This document shows positions 38,883 to 52,176 of a stretch of 64,000 nucleotides of DNA, one piece after another (within the stretch, counting starts at the first letter, position 1; every line of letters starts with the position of its first letter). The DNA is taken from NCBI RefSeq assembly GCF_024679095.1, contig NC_066516.1:24843718-24907717 (forward strand), given 5' to 3'. The DNA comes from Eriocheir sinensis. Taxonomy: Eukaryota; Arthropoda; Malacostraca; Decapoda; Varunidae. Under the pieces are notes generated by a model. The model was given only the letters and a program-made list of their open reading frames with translations. It searched no databases and was not told where the DNA came from. Both the position numbers and the translations under genes were made by a program.

Positions 38883-39038
38883 CTAGGTTGAAGGTGGAGT
38901 GGTGAGGGATGCTGGAAGGGAGAGAGGAAGGGAGGAAGGGCAGGCAGGAAGTTGAAGAAGAGGGGCGTGGCAGGACATGAAAGGGAGAGTGGAAAATATA
39001 GCTGGGAGGAACGCAAGACAAGGGAACGGTACAGGGTG

Positions 39039-39041
<3 letters not shown>

Positions 39042-39069
<28 letters not shown>
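39042..39069. repeat. CA microsatellite
   Basis: 14 CA units. Confidence 0.95.
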
Positions 39070-39073
<4 letters not shown>

Positions 39074-39130
39074 GTAGGGTCTGTGGGCTGGATAATGGCA
39101 GAGAGAACGAAGTGGCTGACTTGAATATAC

Positions 39131-39303
<173 letters not shown>

Positions 39304-39439
39304 ATATCTATCTACAATGCAAGTCCTTCCTCCTCCGTGTGGTTAGTTTTCTGAAGGCTCCTCTAAAGTCAGTGTGAGCGAAGTTAGAGAGGAGAACGCG
39401 GTGCAGTGAACACACAGCTAAACTAAACTATACGTCCAT

Positions 39440-39840
39440 CATAAGGAGGGATCTTAAGGGATGCTGAATTTACAAGAAAGAGATGAGAAGGGAAGGAAAG
39501 GGAAGGAAAGATAAATGAATATAGTAATGAGATAACAATAAGAGAAGATGAAAAGGGAAGAAAATGAAGGAAAGGGAAGGAAAGAAAAATACAAATAAAG
39601 TACGTAACAACACAAGTCAGAATAAGGAATGCGAAAATGAAAAAAAAAAGAGAAGGGAAGGAAAACAGGAAGGAAAACAGGAAGGAAATATATGTCACAC
39701 TGAATAAAGTAACAACACACCTCCGAAAAAAATATGAGTAAAAGACGAACAAAATGAAAAAGAGAGAGAAAAAAAAAATGAAAGGCATGTATTGCACACA
39801 ACAAAGGAATGCACAAAAGAGAGAGCGAGAGAAAAAATGT
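39440..39840. repeat. GGAAA-type polypurine tract
   Basis: AAGGGAAGGAAAG and AAAGAAAAAT words at irregular spacing; Phe/Leu/Ser-rich minus frames are artefacts. Confidence 0.75.
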
Positions 39841-40412
<572 letters not shown>

Positions 40413-41012
40413 AAAAAGTGAGGAGGCAGTGAATAGATTGCACAGGAACTCTCTCCCTCTCTCTCTCTCTTTGAAACAATTACTGCAGAGATCGAGGTGG
40501 AAGGGAACGAAAGAGGAGGAAAGAACACGAGGGAAAGAATGAGGAAAGGACAGTAGAGTCAGTGTAGTCGGTAGCATGCGCAGGACTTCTCTCTAAAACA
40601 ATTCCAAAAGAGATCGAGAGGAAGATGAATGAAAGAGGAGAAAAGGACACAGGTGGAGGGAGAGAGAAAGGGCTGAGGAATGCCGGAAAGTCGAATGTAA
40701 TGAAAGTAAACAAACATATAGATAAACATGATTGCTTACCCATTTCCTTTACGAGCTCCTTTTCATCTCCTTTTAGACACAACTCCTATTGACTTTGAGG
40801 GCAATAGAAACAGTAAAGTGGGGTGGATCATACCAGTGAGGACAGACGAAGGAAAACAGAATAGGAAAAGGGCATACACAGTCCTACTCTCAAACACAAT
40901 TCATATAGACAGCGAGGGGAAAAGGATTGAATGAAAGGGGAAAAAAGGACAAAGGAAAAAGGAAGAGGAGAGAGCGTAGAGTTAAAGGAGAGGAAAGGGG
41001 CAGGTACAGGGG

Positions 41013-41199
<187 letters not shown>

Positions 41200-41827
41200 A
41201 TCAGAAAGGGCAAAAGAGGGTAGAATGCACTCGACCCCTTCCTCCACTCTCTCCCTCTTCCCCTGTGAAGAAGGTCTCCACTATGCTAAGGATTCTCGGG
41301 ACGCCGGGCAGGGAAAGAGGAGCTCCCTGACGCCTGAGTGATGGGATGCAGCTCAGCGCAGATTGTCGGGGAGGAGTTGCTGTGACGGATGATGGAGAGG
41401 AGCGGGGCGTGGAGCTGAAAGGGGAGAGGGAGGAGCCGAGCCGGTAGCGTGTACGAGAGATGAGGCGAGAATGGAGGCTGCGTGGGATGGGCGTGGCGGG
41501 GTGGGGCGGAGTGCATTAAGGCTGAAGGTGCTTGTATGTAGATGTTGTTAGGGCGGATGGTGTGAAAGACGGACGGACCTTGGAGTGAGTAAGGAGGCAA
41601 GTTAGTGAGGAATGTACGCATGAGTAATGGTGAGACAGATGGGATGGGCAGAACGTGTGAGGTTGGTAGGAATTATATGGGACAGGCCAGGACAAAGGGA
41701 CGTCAGGTTAGGCTAGAGATGTAGGGAGGAGAGAGGCGGAATCGAGTAGGCAGCGTAAAAGTACAGAAAAGAGAACACAGAGGAACTAACGCAGAGGGAA
41801 GTGTGTTAGAAAGGTTTTAGGTACGTA

Positions 41828-41829
<2 letters not shown>
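41200..41829. other. G-rich, weakly repetitive sequence
   Basis: GGGA and TGGG words with no clear period; no gene seen. Confidence 0.35.

Positions 41830-41864
<35 letters not shown>
41830..41864. repeat. TG microsatellite
   Basis: About 17 TG units; a short CT run is at 42073-42095. Confidence 0.95.
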
Positions 41865-41866
<2 letters not shown>

Positions 41867-42179
41867 GCCCGTATATGGATGATTACCTTGATACACCCAA
41901 TACGCACATGTTTGTGTGTACATTCACGTGTGTAGGAATGGATAAATATACGCGACTGTAGCCAGGCCGGTGAAATGGACCAAATTTTGTGCCAATTATC
42001 CACACAACAGTTCATTTACAGGATGATTAATCACTAATTGTCCTGACGCTTCATGAATATTGCTGCCCACCCACTCTCTCTCTCTCTCTCTCTCTTTCCT
42101 TCCATACACAGCTCTAATGATACACGAAACAAGTACATAACTGGAGGGGCAAGAACGATAGCGTGCAGCAAGTGTGAGG

Positions 42180-42900
42180 GAGCTGTCACGTAGGGTGCGA
42201 GGCTGGAGGGGCTGAGAGGACTGAGGAGGAGAGGGATGCAAGGAAGGCTAGAGGATAGAGAGGCGGAGAACGGGTAATGTGTGCCGTGTAGAGTGTAAGG
42301 TTGAGCGTGGGGGTCGGCAGAGCATGACAGAGTAAAAAAGAGAGACAGAGCAGGGTGTTAAACAGCATGTAGGATGGTGGATGAGGGTTGGATAGTAGCA
42401 AGGCAGTGTGGAAAAAAGAGAGACAGGCGACGCACGTAGTGAAGTTTGGGAATGAGGAGGTGGGGAGAGGAAGTAGGATTTCGGCTGAGGGCTGGAGAGT
42501 AGCAAAGCAGGTTGGGAGAGAGCAAAGAGAGATGATGCCGATGCTTGTAGTGTAAGGTGTAAGGAGAGTGTGGGTTGGTGGGAGAGGGCTGAGGGGCGGC
42601 ATGGGAGGGTGGTAAGGGGAGAAGGGAGATGCGTTCTGTATATGGCCCAGGTGCTCCCCCGCGTGAATTGCGTGACCCAGGAAGAGTAAAGCCAAGTGAG
42701 GGGCGGCACGAACCAGGAGGGCGGCGAGACAAGGGAAGGGAAGGAGAGGAAAGGGAGATGAAGGGAGAGTTGGAATAGGGAGTTAAGGATTCGGTAAAGA
42801 AAAATAAAACAGCAAGGAAGGAGGCAAGTGAAGAGCGGCAAGAACCTAAGGGAAGGAGAGAGAAGGGAAAGGAAGAGTTAGAATGGGGAGTTAAGGGAAA
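42180..42900. repeat. Degenerate G-rich repeat
   Basis: Loose recurrences such as GGATAGTAGCAAGGCAG and GGAGAGTAGCAAAGCAG about 100 bp apart (42398, 42490), and AAAAAAGAGAGACAG at 42336 and 42412. Confidence 0.55.
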
Positions 42901-42929
42901 AAATATGAGAAGGTAAGCAAATGGTTGAG

Positions 42930-43320
42930 AATGGAAAGAAAAAGGATGCGGGACAAGAAATGGTATGGGAAGAAAGAAAATGCGTTTGGATGGGAAAGGA
43001 AAAAGTTGAAGGGAGAAGAGTAGGGTTGAGAAGGGAAGGGTAGAAAAGGCGTGTGATTGGAAAAGCAAAAGAATTGAAAGAAGAGAAGGGTTGAGAAGGG
43101 AAGGGTAGAAAGGGCGTGTGATTGGAAAAGCAAAATAATTGAAAGAAGAGTAGGGTTGAGAAGGGAAGGGAAGAAAAGTCGTGTGACTGGAAAAGCAAAA
43201 GAGTTGAAAGAAGAGTAGGGTTGAGAAGGGAAGGGAAGAAAAGTCGTGTGATTGGAAAAGCAAAAGAGTTGAAAGAAGAGTTAGGTTGAGAAGGTAAGGG
43301 AAGGGTTGCGAAGGGAAGGT
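42930..43320. repeat. Regular 65-bp tandem array, five to six copies
   Basis: GGGTTGAGAAGGGAAGGG (last copy AGGTTGAGAAGG) starts at 43023, 43088, 43153, 43218 and 43283, exactly 65 bp apart. GTGTGATTGGAAAAGCAAAA follows in each, and a diverged copy lies to the left. 65 is not a multiple of three, so the repeat peptide changes frame unit by unit on the minus strand, which argues against coding. Confidence 0.95.
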
Positions 43321-43329
43321 AAAGGTTAT

Positions 43330-44269
43330 ATTGATTCTTGTGTCGAGTTTCTGATAATATTGGGGAGTAATGGCACGAATTTGCTTGTAATTAAGATACT
43401 ATTAATGCATCGACTGGATTACTTACTGGAGCACATTAATGATAAATATGAATCCTAAGTTAAAAGAAATATTCTCCTTTCCATGGTTGTTGCTCAGTGT
43501 AATGAAGGTACTTCTGAATTAAAAAAAAAAAAAAGTTTTATGCATTTGATACATGATTAACTGGCTGACTGAAAAACTGACTGACTGACTAACTGACTAA
43601 CGGGTTGTCTAAAAAAAAAGACTGTCTGTCAATTATTATTCTGCATCTTTTGGAGGGTGCAAAGTATATTTATATCGCCAATTATATTACTTCTTTATAT
43701 AGTCTTTTTACAGCCGGTCTTTACCTCTTTAACAACAAGACAACGCCGAAGAATTTCCCAAGCAGTTGTTTTTATTAAAAAAGCATCATGTGTTTTCTCT
43801 CCGGCCTGCAGAATTTTTCCTGTCCCATACTTTAGGTGCGTCGCTAATTATACCCTCTTGCACTTTTCTCACAAGCACAGTTTTCGGAACTTGTTAAACA
43901 CACGCTTCCCGTCCTCACGCCGCCCCGCTGCGTAAGACCTGCTGCATAGCCTCACGCCACCCAACGGCACGAAATATGTTACTCATTCTCACGCCAGCTC
44001 AGCAGCTTTCCTGGGTGATGGTTAACCAATGTTTTTACTGTCTCCTCCATTCATACTGATGGCATAAATTTACCCACCCAGGTATTTTGAGGGAAAAGAT
44101 GATTGCTTTTTAATGTCTGTTTTGCTCGCAAGTTTCTTACGTAGATCCTCAGTTGAAGGCGATTTGATATGTATATGTTTCGTGTATAAAATACCTGAAA
44201 GCGCTTCTTCACAAAACTGTGCGGCATGAAACACAACTGACGACATGATAATTTGAAAGAGATGCTCTT

Positions 44270-44271
<2 letters not shown>
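43330..44271. other. Unique AT-rich sequence with a CTGA patch
   Basis: Mostly non-repetitive. ACTGACTGACTGACTAACTG-type tetranucleotide patch at 43560-43606. A 92-codon plus frame at 43657 is unrecognised. Confidence 0.35.

Positions 44272-44320
<49 letters not shown>
44272..44320. repeat. CA microsatellite
   Basis: About 24 CA units. Confidence 0.97.
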
Positions 44321-44322
<2 letters not shown>

Positions 44323-44648
44323 TACTATATAAGGCAATTTTCCTATTTACACCAACAATAAACCGGTGACATTTAGGTGACCTTTCCTCGCCGATCAAGG
44401 TTGCAATATGCGGACTAAACTATTATTATCAAACGTTCAGCTGCCTACCCATCGGAACAGGGGAGGGGTGGTGGTTAGAGGATGGTAAGGGTGAGGACAG
44501 CGGTCGATGAGGAAAGAAAGGAAAACGTCTAAGGAACTGATTATTATTACAGTCGCCGCTTAATTCCGCACCTTTAATATCGTGAGAGAACCAGATTTAT
44601 CACTGGCGGCAGGACCCATCGGCGCCAGGACTACCGAGCGTCGCCGCC

Positions 44649-45068
44649 TTGAAGCAGCACGTCAACGGAGTGGTTTGTGAGGACGAGCATGGCGACTCTT
44701 CACAACGTCAAGTCACAATCCGCTCAATAAAATTTCCAGAGCCGAGAGGAACAGCTTTGACTTCACTCAATCACCCGTTTCCCTTACAGCGAGATCAATT
44801 TGTATATCGCAAAATTTTCCATCATTGGTTAGAGAGAGAATTTATTACAGAAAGAGGAAGGACGTCCCATAGCCTATTATTTAGAACATATGGATCACAT
44901 GTTTACAGTCACTTTACAACAGGAGTGATAGATATGATAATTTTGATTAAAGCTCCATTTCAGTCGCATAAATTACAACACAAAAAAATACAAACAACTC
45001 GCCATGCATATGTATACTCCAATACAACGCTCTTTGACGAACTGTCAAATGTAAACAAGCCAGCATAA
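44649..45068 (+). CDS. Hypothetical open frame, doubtful
   Basis: 139 codons from ATG to stop in the longest non-low-complexity plus frame of this part of the window. There is no signal peptide, membrane segment or domain I recognise. A splice-acceptor-like TTTCCCTTACAG lies inside it near 44778-44789. It sits in a 0.7-kb non-repetitive island between CA and TG tracts. Chance is the more likely explanation. Confidence 0.1.
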   Translation: MKQHVNGVVCEDEHGDSSQRQVTIRSIKFPEPRGTALTSLNHPFPLQRDQFVYRKIFHHWLEREFITERGRTSHSLLFRTYGSHVYSHFTTGVIDMIILIKAPFQSHKLQHKKIQTTRHAYVYSNTTLFDELSNVNKPA

Positions 45069-45222
45069 CGCATCTGTCTTTTTTTGTAGGAATATGTTTC
45101 GATAATTCATGAATTCTGAATGCATCGAAATTTATGCTAAAACTTTTTCATGTCCGTCAAAATATGCATAACAGTAAATGTGCGCGTATGCGTGTAGGAG
45201 TGCGTGTGTGCGTGCGTGCGTT

Positions 45223-45950
<728 letters not shown>

Positions 45951-46210
45951 AGGCAGTGGCGGAGTGGTCAGCATGCGGGCCCTGCACATCCTGAAGGAAC
46001 CGAGTTCGAGACACCGCCCCGCAGCTACTAGCTGATAATATTCAGCCATCATCGAATGTCCGAAGACTACCCATATGTTGCCCTGAAGACCGTCTACCAA
46101 CCCGCACTCTAGGTTCTCTCTCTCTAAAAAAAAAGAGGATCAATACTAGTTCCGGGGGAAAGCTTGAGTCAAGTAAGATGGCACCACTACAAAACACTTG
46201 CTGGCGCCAT
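45951..46210 (+). mobile_element. tRNA-derived SINE, copy 2
   Basis: A box TGGCGGAGTGG (45957-45967) and B box GAGTTCGAGAC (46002-46012), spaced as in a tRNA-derived Pol III promoter. The shared body follows: AGCTGATAATATTCAGCCAT, CGAAGACTACCCATATGTTG, and a right part with TTCCGGGGGAAAGCTTGAGT. The 3' limit is uncertain and may extend to about 46280. Confidence 0.85.
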
Positions 46211-46284
46211 TTCGGGCTGGTACCGACCCACCAGGTCTCACCAAGAAAGCCTACCGGCGCCATTATCGGAACGTAAACAAAACT

Positions 46285-47640
46285 GAGCAAAGTAAGCCAA
46301 CCGTTACCTAAGAACTCCTGTTCTCCGGTGGCTGATCCGGTGGAGTCACGTTCACGATCAGGTATACAGCGAGGCACAAGGCAAGCCGTTCATTAGAATT
46401 AAAATTATACTGATATCACTCAGGTGATCACGGGAGGGCACGCTCAGGAGCTTTACGGCGCCCCAGCATCCATCGTTACTCAGCGACTCTAGCCGCCTCA
46501 CCCGACGCCGCCTCGGTACGGCGCCCCTCTAAAAGTTTTATGCTAGGCCGGACCCTGTGTGGCGCTCCCTTAGGCAAGGGACACTTTCCTTAAAATTAGA
46601 TTTTCACACTGAAGAACATCAATATAAATTATAAGCTTCTATTCATACTGTTTATTTCACTGCACATCGTCTTACTTAATAGTCACTTGTGTACACATTC
46701 ACCATCCCATTATTTGCCCAATTATAAAAATGCTTGTAAACTAACGAGAAGCAAACAACAAAACAAGAGTAGTTACAACAGAAACCTTCCTGTCATGAAT
46801 AATTCATCGCCCATGAAGGTAGACATCAATGTGATATTCTAGGTCAGCCTGGCGGAGAGGGGGCCGCCACGCGCAGCGCGGAGGACCGCCTCGGCCTCCA
46901 CTCAGGTGTTGCATCAAAATCATAACCATAAATGTAAGGCAGCTAGAAGATGAGTAGATAAATAAATATCTGGTCCTATCAACCATCATTCAAGAGTTTT
47001 CTTTTTCCGATCGAAATACCATTTTTTCAGTTTAACAACACCGATTCCTATTCTTAAATGTTTTCATCTTTTCGTTCGCAGCTCCCATTTCTTTTCCATT
47101 TGGGGCGATTCATAGAAGCGGGCCAATAATCCCCTACGCAAGAGGTGTCCTGCTCGCCCAGAATCCTCTTACACTCGTCCAATCCTCTCTGGGTGAAAGA
47201 AATACAAATATATGAAAGTTTTCCAACGGAGGCGGCCTCGTAAAGAGATCTCTCCTTCCTGCTCCCTCTTCCCGACCCCCCTCCGCCCTGAAGACCAAAG
47301 ACTGATAGCAGTTATACCCAGCAACTACCTCCGCCAGGGCTACCAACGATACATGAGTCCTTGTCCTAAAAAATTACTCGAGCTAATTCTCAATCCACAT
47401 TTTCCTTCAACCGCATCGCTTCACCACAGGCTGCAAACAGTGTGCATGTGTGTGTGGGAAGGCTGTTTTATTCTTATCGACGGAATATGTTTTCTTGATA
47501 ACATAAAGTTATTTCAAAGGTAAACGAGAGTCATAAGGTAAAGTAGGAGTAATTTCCTTTCCCTTCTCCCTCATTCCCTTTCCGTCTACTTTACTTGGTT
47601 GAGAAGAAAGTGAAAGTCGGTGCGCACGGGGAATATTCCA
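46285..47640. other. Unique sequence, no gene supported
   Basis: Non-repetitive, with GC-rich (46430-46580, 46850-46900) and AT-rich parts. A 103-codon plus frame at 47212 is unrecognised. Confidence 0.35.
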
Positions 47641-47904
47641 GCTACTCCCCTCCTTTATTTTTTCCTCCCGCGGCATCTACCAGCTCTCCCCTGTACGAGG
47701 CCAGCTGGTACAAAAATGTAGCACACACCTGGTGAAGACAGCGCGTGGGGCCCAAGACAGGACACGATGGGCTGACGTACAGGATGAGGCGTGCGTGGTG
47801 CTGGGGCCGAGGGTGGCGGAGAGTTGGTCTGGGATGAACACAGTATAGTGATGGCGGTGACGGTAGAGTTTGATGGTGGTCAAAGATGTGTGGAGTAGGA
47901 ATCA

Positions 47905-48160
47905 AACAGCGGTGGTGGTGGTGGTGGGAGGGATTGGCTCAGGGATGGGCAAAATACATTAGTGGTAGTGGTGGTAGTGGTTGAGAGTGATGGTGTTGTG
48001 GGCATTTTAGCTGGTAATAGTTTCGATGAAGGAATAAGATAGTTTGATGATGGGGGTGAGTGTGATAGTGGTAGTGATGGAGAGGAGTTGGAGATACAGA
48101 ATACAAAATTGGTGTTGAAGGGTAAGTTGGATGGCGGCGGTGATGGTTGGTGATGGTGAT
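47905..48160. repeat. GGT/GAT-type repeat region
   Basis: GGTGGTGGTGGTGG and AGTGGTAGTGGTGGTAGTGG words; imperfect and broken. Confidence 0.8.
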
Positions 48161-48177
48161 TGCAATGTCTTTTCTTA

Positions 48178-48490
48178 TGTGCTGCCCAGAGCACCGATAG
48201 GCTCTATTGAGGGTTCTGGGGGACGGCCCAAGCTCGTTTGGGGCGCGGGTGATATTATTTTAAGTGGCTGCCGTTTTATGTGATTCTTGTTTTGCTCATG
48301 CTGGTCCCCGGTGCTCCTCCTGGCTGAAGTCGCTGAAGCCAGGGTTGATTGAAGATCTGGACAGCATGTGAGTAATCTTCCGCCACTTAAGGATGGATGA
48401 AAATTGTCAGCTACTTGCGGTGGGATTTGAACCCAAGTACTCGCAATCACCAAGCCCGCCCGCTGACCACTCGACAACCGACTCCGGATT
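48178..48490 (-). mobile_element. tRNA-derived SINE, copy 3
   Basis: On the minus strand: A-box-like TTGTCGAGTGG (48477-48467) and a perfect B box GGTTCAAATCC (48433-48423). The body follows as AGCTGACAATTTTCATCCAT, CGGAAGATTACTCACATGCT and CACCGGGGACCAGCATGAGC. The body order matches copies at 6484 and 45951. GGT repeats lie on both sides. Confidence 0.88.
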
Positions 48491-48494
48491 GCGA

Positions 48495-48800
48495 GAAAAT
48501 AATGATGGTGATGGTGAGTATTGAGGATAGAGTGGTGTTGGTGGTGGTGAGTGGCCGTGATGAAGGGATAATTTGATGATGGTGTTGGTGTAGGTTATGG
48601 GCATTAGTGGTAAGCGTAAATTGGTGATAGTGGTGATGAGGGAAGAGACTTGCGCTACGTAATTGAAATAGAAGTGAAGGTTAAAAGAAAGGAAAGATGT
48701 ATTAGTGATGGTATTAGTGGTGGTAGAGGTTGTGGTGGGGGCCACTATGGTGGTGGTGGTAGTGGTGGTGTGTGCGGTGGCGGTGGGGAGTGTGAGGGCC
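48495..48800. repeat. GGT/GAT-type repeat region
   Basis: Continuation of the GGT-rich tract on the other side of the SINE. Confidence 0.75.
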
Positions 48801-49588
48801 GAGTTTTGCCGGTCTCCGTGGTCGAGGATGTCGCCTCTCGTGCAGCGGCTTTAAGATGAGGGAGGAACAGTCTTGTGAGGGGGACACCAAATATTCCCTC
48901 GAGGTTTGCTGGCGGCTCGGACAACAACAACATCCCTGCCGAGTGTAGACAAGTGGTGAGTGAGGCTGCCTCGGAACGGAGGGAGGGTTGATGAATATTG
49001 TCATCACGATGTAAGGACACAACCAGATTAATAAGCCAACTGGTTGCTCTACTTATTAATGACTTTCAAGTTAGCTGTTTGCTCTATAATCCACTGCAAT
49101 ATAACATTTTAGGGCCGCAAGAGATGGTAAAGGGTTAAGTGATCGAATGATGCCAGTAGCAGACAACCTCTGACTGCTGTCGAGTGGCTGATATATCACC
49201 CATAATTATGCAACGTGTCAGGTCTTACTTAAAGTGGAGCTTCACTTAAATGCTGCACAAACTATCAACATTAAGCAAGTCCTCGCGCAGACAAAGGCAC
49301 GAACTAACAACGAATATCCATCAAGAACACTCCAGATACATTAATAGAACTGAAACTAAGTTATTACTCAGCATATGCCCACAAAGGGATTGGTTTAGTG
49401 GGATCAGGTGAAACCACAAATATAATGAAAATATTTTCATGAACACTGGGAGAAACAGGATACTTGATGGAAGGGCCAAGGGCTGCTCGGCCAAGCGAGC
49501 CTTATAAATATTCCCATCAGCCTTTCGTCCCTCGGCACCCTCAACATCACGTCCTTCCTGGGGGAAGTTCGGTATTGGTAAAAAAAGT

Positions 49589-49590
<2 letters not shown>
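48801..49590. other. Unique sequence, no gene supported
   Basis: Non-repetitive; nothing recognised. Confidence 0.35.

Positions 49591-49658
<68 letters not shown>
49591..49658. repeat. GT microsatellite
   Basis: 34 GT units, followed by TTTCCTCACAG, an acceptor-like sequence. Confidence 0.97.
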
Positions 49659-49659
<1 letters not shown>

Positions 49660-49660
<1 letters not shown>

Positions 49661-51050
49661 CCTCACAGATCGGTCAGTTCGTGTACAGTCACACAAGCAG
49701 TCCCAGTCAGCCTCCCCCCCCTAACAGCCCTGAGAGCCGACACTCTGCAGATGGACCAGCACTCTCTTTTCGACAATTAAGGCAGCTTTACGTCATGCCA
49801 CACACAAACACGTCCACTGCAACTCTATATCTGGCAAACAATTCTTCTGTTTTTTTTTGTGTTTTCCCGCGTCCTTTAGAACAGCGAACAATGTGAATAC
49901 GCTGTGTAGAACGAAGAGGCCTCTCTCTGATTACATGCCGTATAGTGGTGTCTTTATTTTCTTTCAGTCTGACCTACTCTCATCCGGAGTATCGAACCGC
50001 TGGCAGCCGAGCGCCTCTCCGCGGACTCGAGGCTGGCGCAGGGGAGGGAGGTCAGTGTTGGTGGGGCAGTGAGAGAGTGAATGTGTCGCGGTCTCCGTGT
50101 GGCAACCTTACACGGGCGTAGCCGGCCACTGCTCAGGTAAATCTTCTGCTGGTCTATACCACGTCGGCTGAACAGAGAGGAGTGTCTTTAGGAGAATCTG
50201 TAAAGCAGGTCCTCCTGGCTGTGTGTGTGCAGGGCCTCCGGCGTGGTGGAGGAGAGTAGGGAGGCTGTGGAGGTGCCTCGCTCTCACTACTCCCGGGAGA
50301 GATTCGCCCAATTTCACTGTGTCGCCTCCCGGCGTGTTTTATTAAGAGATAAAGTGTCTGGAGGGGAGGTTTACGCCCGGCCGGAGCCCCATGAGCCTCC
50401 CATGGCCCCAGGGCGGCTCCGACCCGACACGGCCTGTGACTGCTGCTGACCACGGCTGGACTGAGAGGTACAGTGATGACCAGTTTTGAGCGGTGTTTCA
50501 TGAAACAAAAAGAAAAGGGAAAAAAAAACGAAGTTCCTTCTGGGTATTGCGGTTAGACTGGGTTGAGTGATAATTGATCTTGATCTAAGTATACAACACC
50601 GATATTAGCGACAGTAGGTCACGGGCGTAATTAAAGTGAGGCTTAGTGCCGTTAGAGACGGTGAGAAGGGTTTAGGGACACCCAGGGTGAGGGGGGAGGA
50701 AGGGGGAAGGGGTTGCTCTTACGATACGGACACGTTAATTAACACCAGATATAGCGGGGGGACGTGCTTCCGCTGAGCTGCACCCCTAAGGAGACGTGCG
50801 GGCGTGGGGACAATGACCGGCCTTGACGGGGCCGCGCTGAGCTTCATAAACTGTGTTACTGTGTCAGTGCCAGCGCCGCCCTCCGGAGAGCCGCTGCTGC
50901 CCCGAGGCGCACTCCCGCCCCGCCGGCACTTGGGCTCATCTGGCCTCAGCGAGCACAGCATTTGTGTTAATAAACCCTCGCACGACACCCATTCTTTGGG
51001 GGAAATGTTAGTGCAATGTGAACACGCGCGAGCTGCCATGATGCTGGCCA
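49660..51050 (+). other. GC-rich, CpG-rich unique island, candidate regulatory or exonic region
   Basis: The longest GC-rich, non-repetitive stretch in the window. Short plus frames (50225-50449; 50804 into the TG repeat) are unrecognised. Acceptor-like GTGTGTGTGCAG precedes 50232. I see a candidate regulatory or exon region but no identifiable protein. Confidence 0.3.
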
Positions 51051-51051
51051 T

Positions 51052-51055
<4 letters not shown>

Positions 51056-51134
<79 letters not shown>

Positions 51135-51158
51135 CGTGTGTGCGCGCGCGCGTGTGTA

Positions 51159-51239
<81 letters not shown>

Positions 51240-51350
51240 AATACATACAAACATATACATACATATATACATACATACAAACATACATTCATACATACAT
51301 ACATACACACACACACGCATGCATACATACATACATACATAAATACATTC
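51056..51350. repeat. TG, GA and ATAC microsatellite complex
   Basis: TG run (51056-51133), CG-rich break, TG then GA run (51178-51236), then TACA/ATAC tetranucleotides to about 51350. Confidence 0.96.
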
Positions 51351-51530
51351 AGACACATTAATATACAAAAAATCGGCCTGGAATGATTGTTAATGATTTT
51401 ATGTATATACGCTTCTCTATCTCTATCAGTCAGTCTGGATTTTTGTCTTTCTACTTTTCTATTTCTCTGTTCCATATTTTTTCTGTTGGTTGGACTGTCT
51501 CTTTTTCAGTGAATAAAAAAGCAACATATA

Positions 51531-51532
<2 letters not shown>

Positions 51533-51599
<67 letters not shown>

Positions 51600-51660
51600 G
51601 CAGCGAAAAAAAAGGACCATTACTCCAAGGATTAGCTAAAATCACACACACACACACACA
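51533..51660. repeat. CA microsatellites
   Basis: About 32 CA units (51533-51596) and a shorter run at 51643-51660; another short CA run near 51799-51822. Confidence 0.95.
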
Positions 51661-51861
51661 TCTCTAAGTAAAGACGGACGCATGCATATGAAGTGCATTT
51701 GTAATTGGCTTTTGAGGCATGTTTATGTATGAGGAGGAGAGAGAGTAGTGGAGTGTGCTTTGCGACTCTAACTTTGATCCGCCCCCTCCTCCCCCCTTAA
51801 CACACACACCACACACACACACTCCTGGCAGAACGAAGATATACCAAGAAGCAGAGATGCC

Positions 51862-52176
51862 ATGATTACACCTAAACCTGATCAGTGCTTTCCTCACGTC
51901 TTAATCGATGCAGACACAAGACAAGATTACCAGCGAAGTCACGAATTAATCCAATGCTTCCAATCCTCAATGAACATGGCCAAATGGTGGGTCGTTATTG
52001 ATCAAGCTACACCTACACTTTCTTCCTACACTTATAGCATTCAGAGACGTTACCAGCACACACAGTTGGTCATGAAAAAAGTAGTTTGGCAGTTACGATA
52101 CAGTGAAATACAACTGATACCTCTCACAATATACAAGAATAACGCTTTATTTATAATGGGAGCCGGTGAAGGCTGA
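51862..52176 (+). CDS. Hypothetical open frame, doubtful
   Basis: 104 codons of ordinary composition from ATG to stop in AT-rich unique sequence. No recognisable domain, signal or membrane segment, and no supporting neighbours. Chance cannot be excluded. Confidence 0.1.
   Translation: MITPKPDQCFPHVLIDADTRQDYQRSHELIQCFQSSMNMAKWWVVIDQATPTLSSYTYSIQRRYQHTQLVMKKVVWQLRYSEIQLIPLTIYKNNALFIMGAGEG

Larger units (their letters stand above)
37790..38985. repeat. ~160-bp tandem array rich in AAGGT pentamers, five copies
   Basis: The anchor GACATCAGGT (or GCTATCAGGT, GACATCCGGT, GACATGAAAG) is at 37867, 38035, 38193, 38812 and 38974. Spacings are 168, 158, 619 and 162. Each unit carries AAGGT repeats, and several have GGGATGCTGG and GAAGGGCGTGG phrases. 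GCTAGGTTGAAGGTGGAGTG is shared by the first and last units. The long 619-bp spacing is explained by the LINE insertion. Confidence 0.85.

Noticed and set aside
42358..43263. 301-codon minus-strand frame with repeated FPSQP/SLLNP/LPFST peptides
   Set aside because: The repeat unit is 65 bp, so the same DNA is read in successive frames; no selection for one frame is visible.
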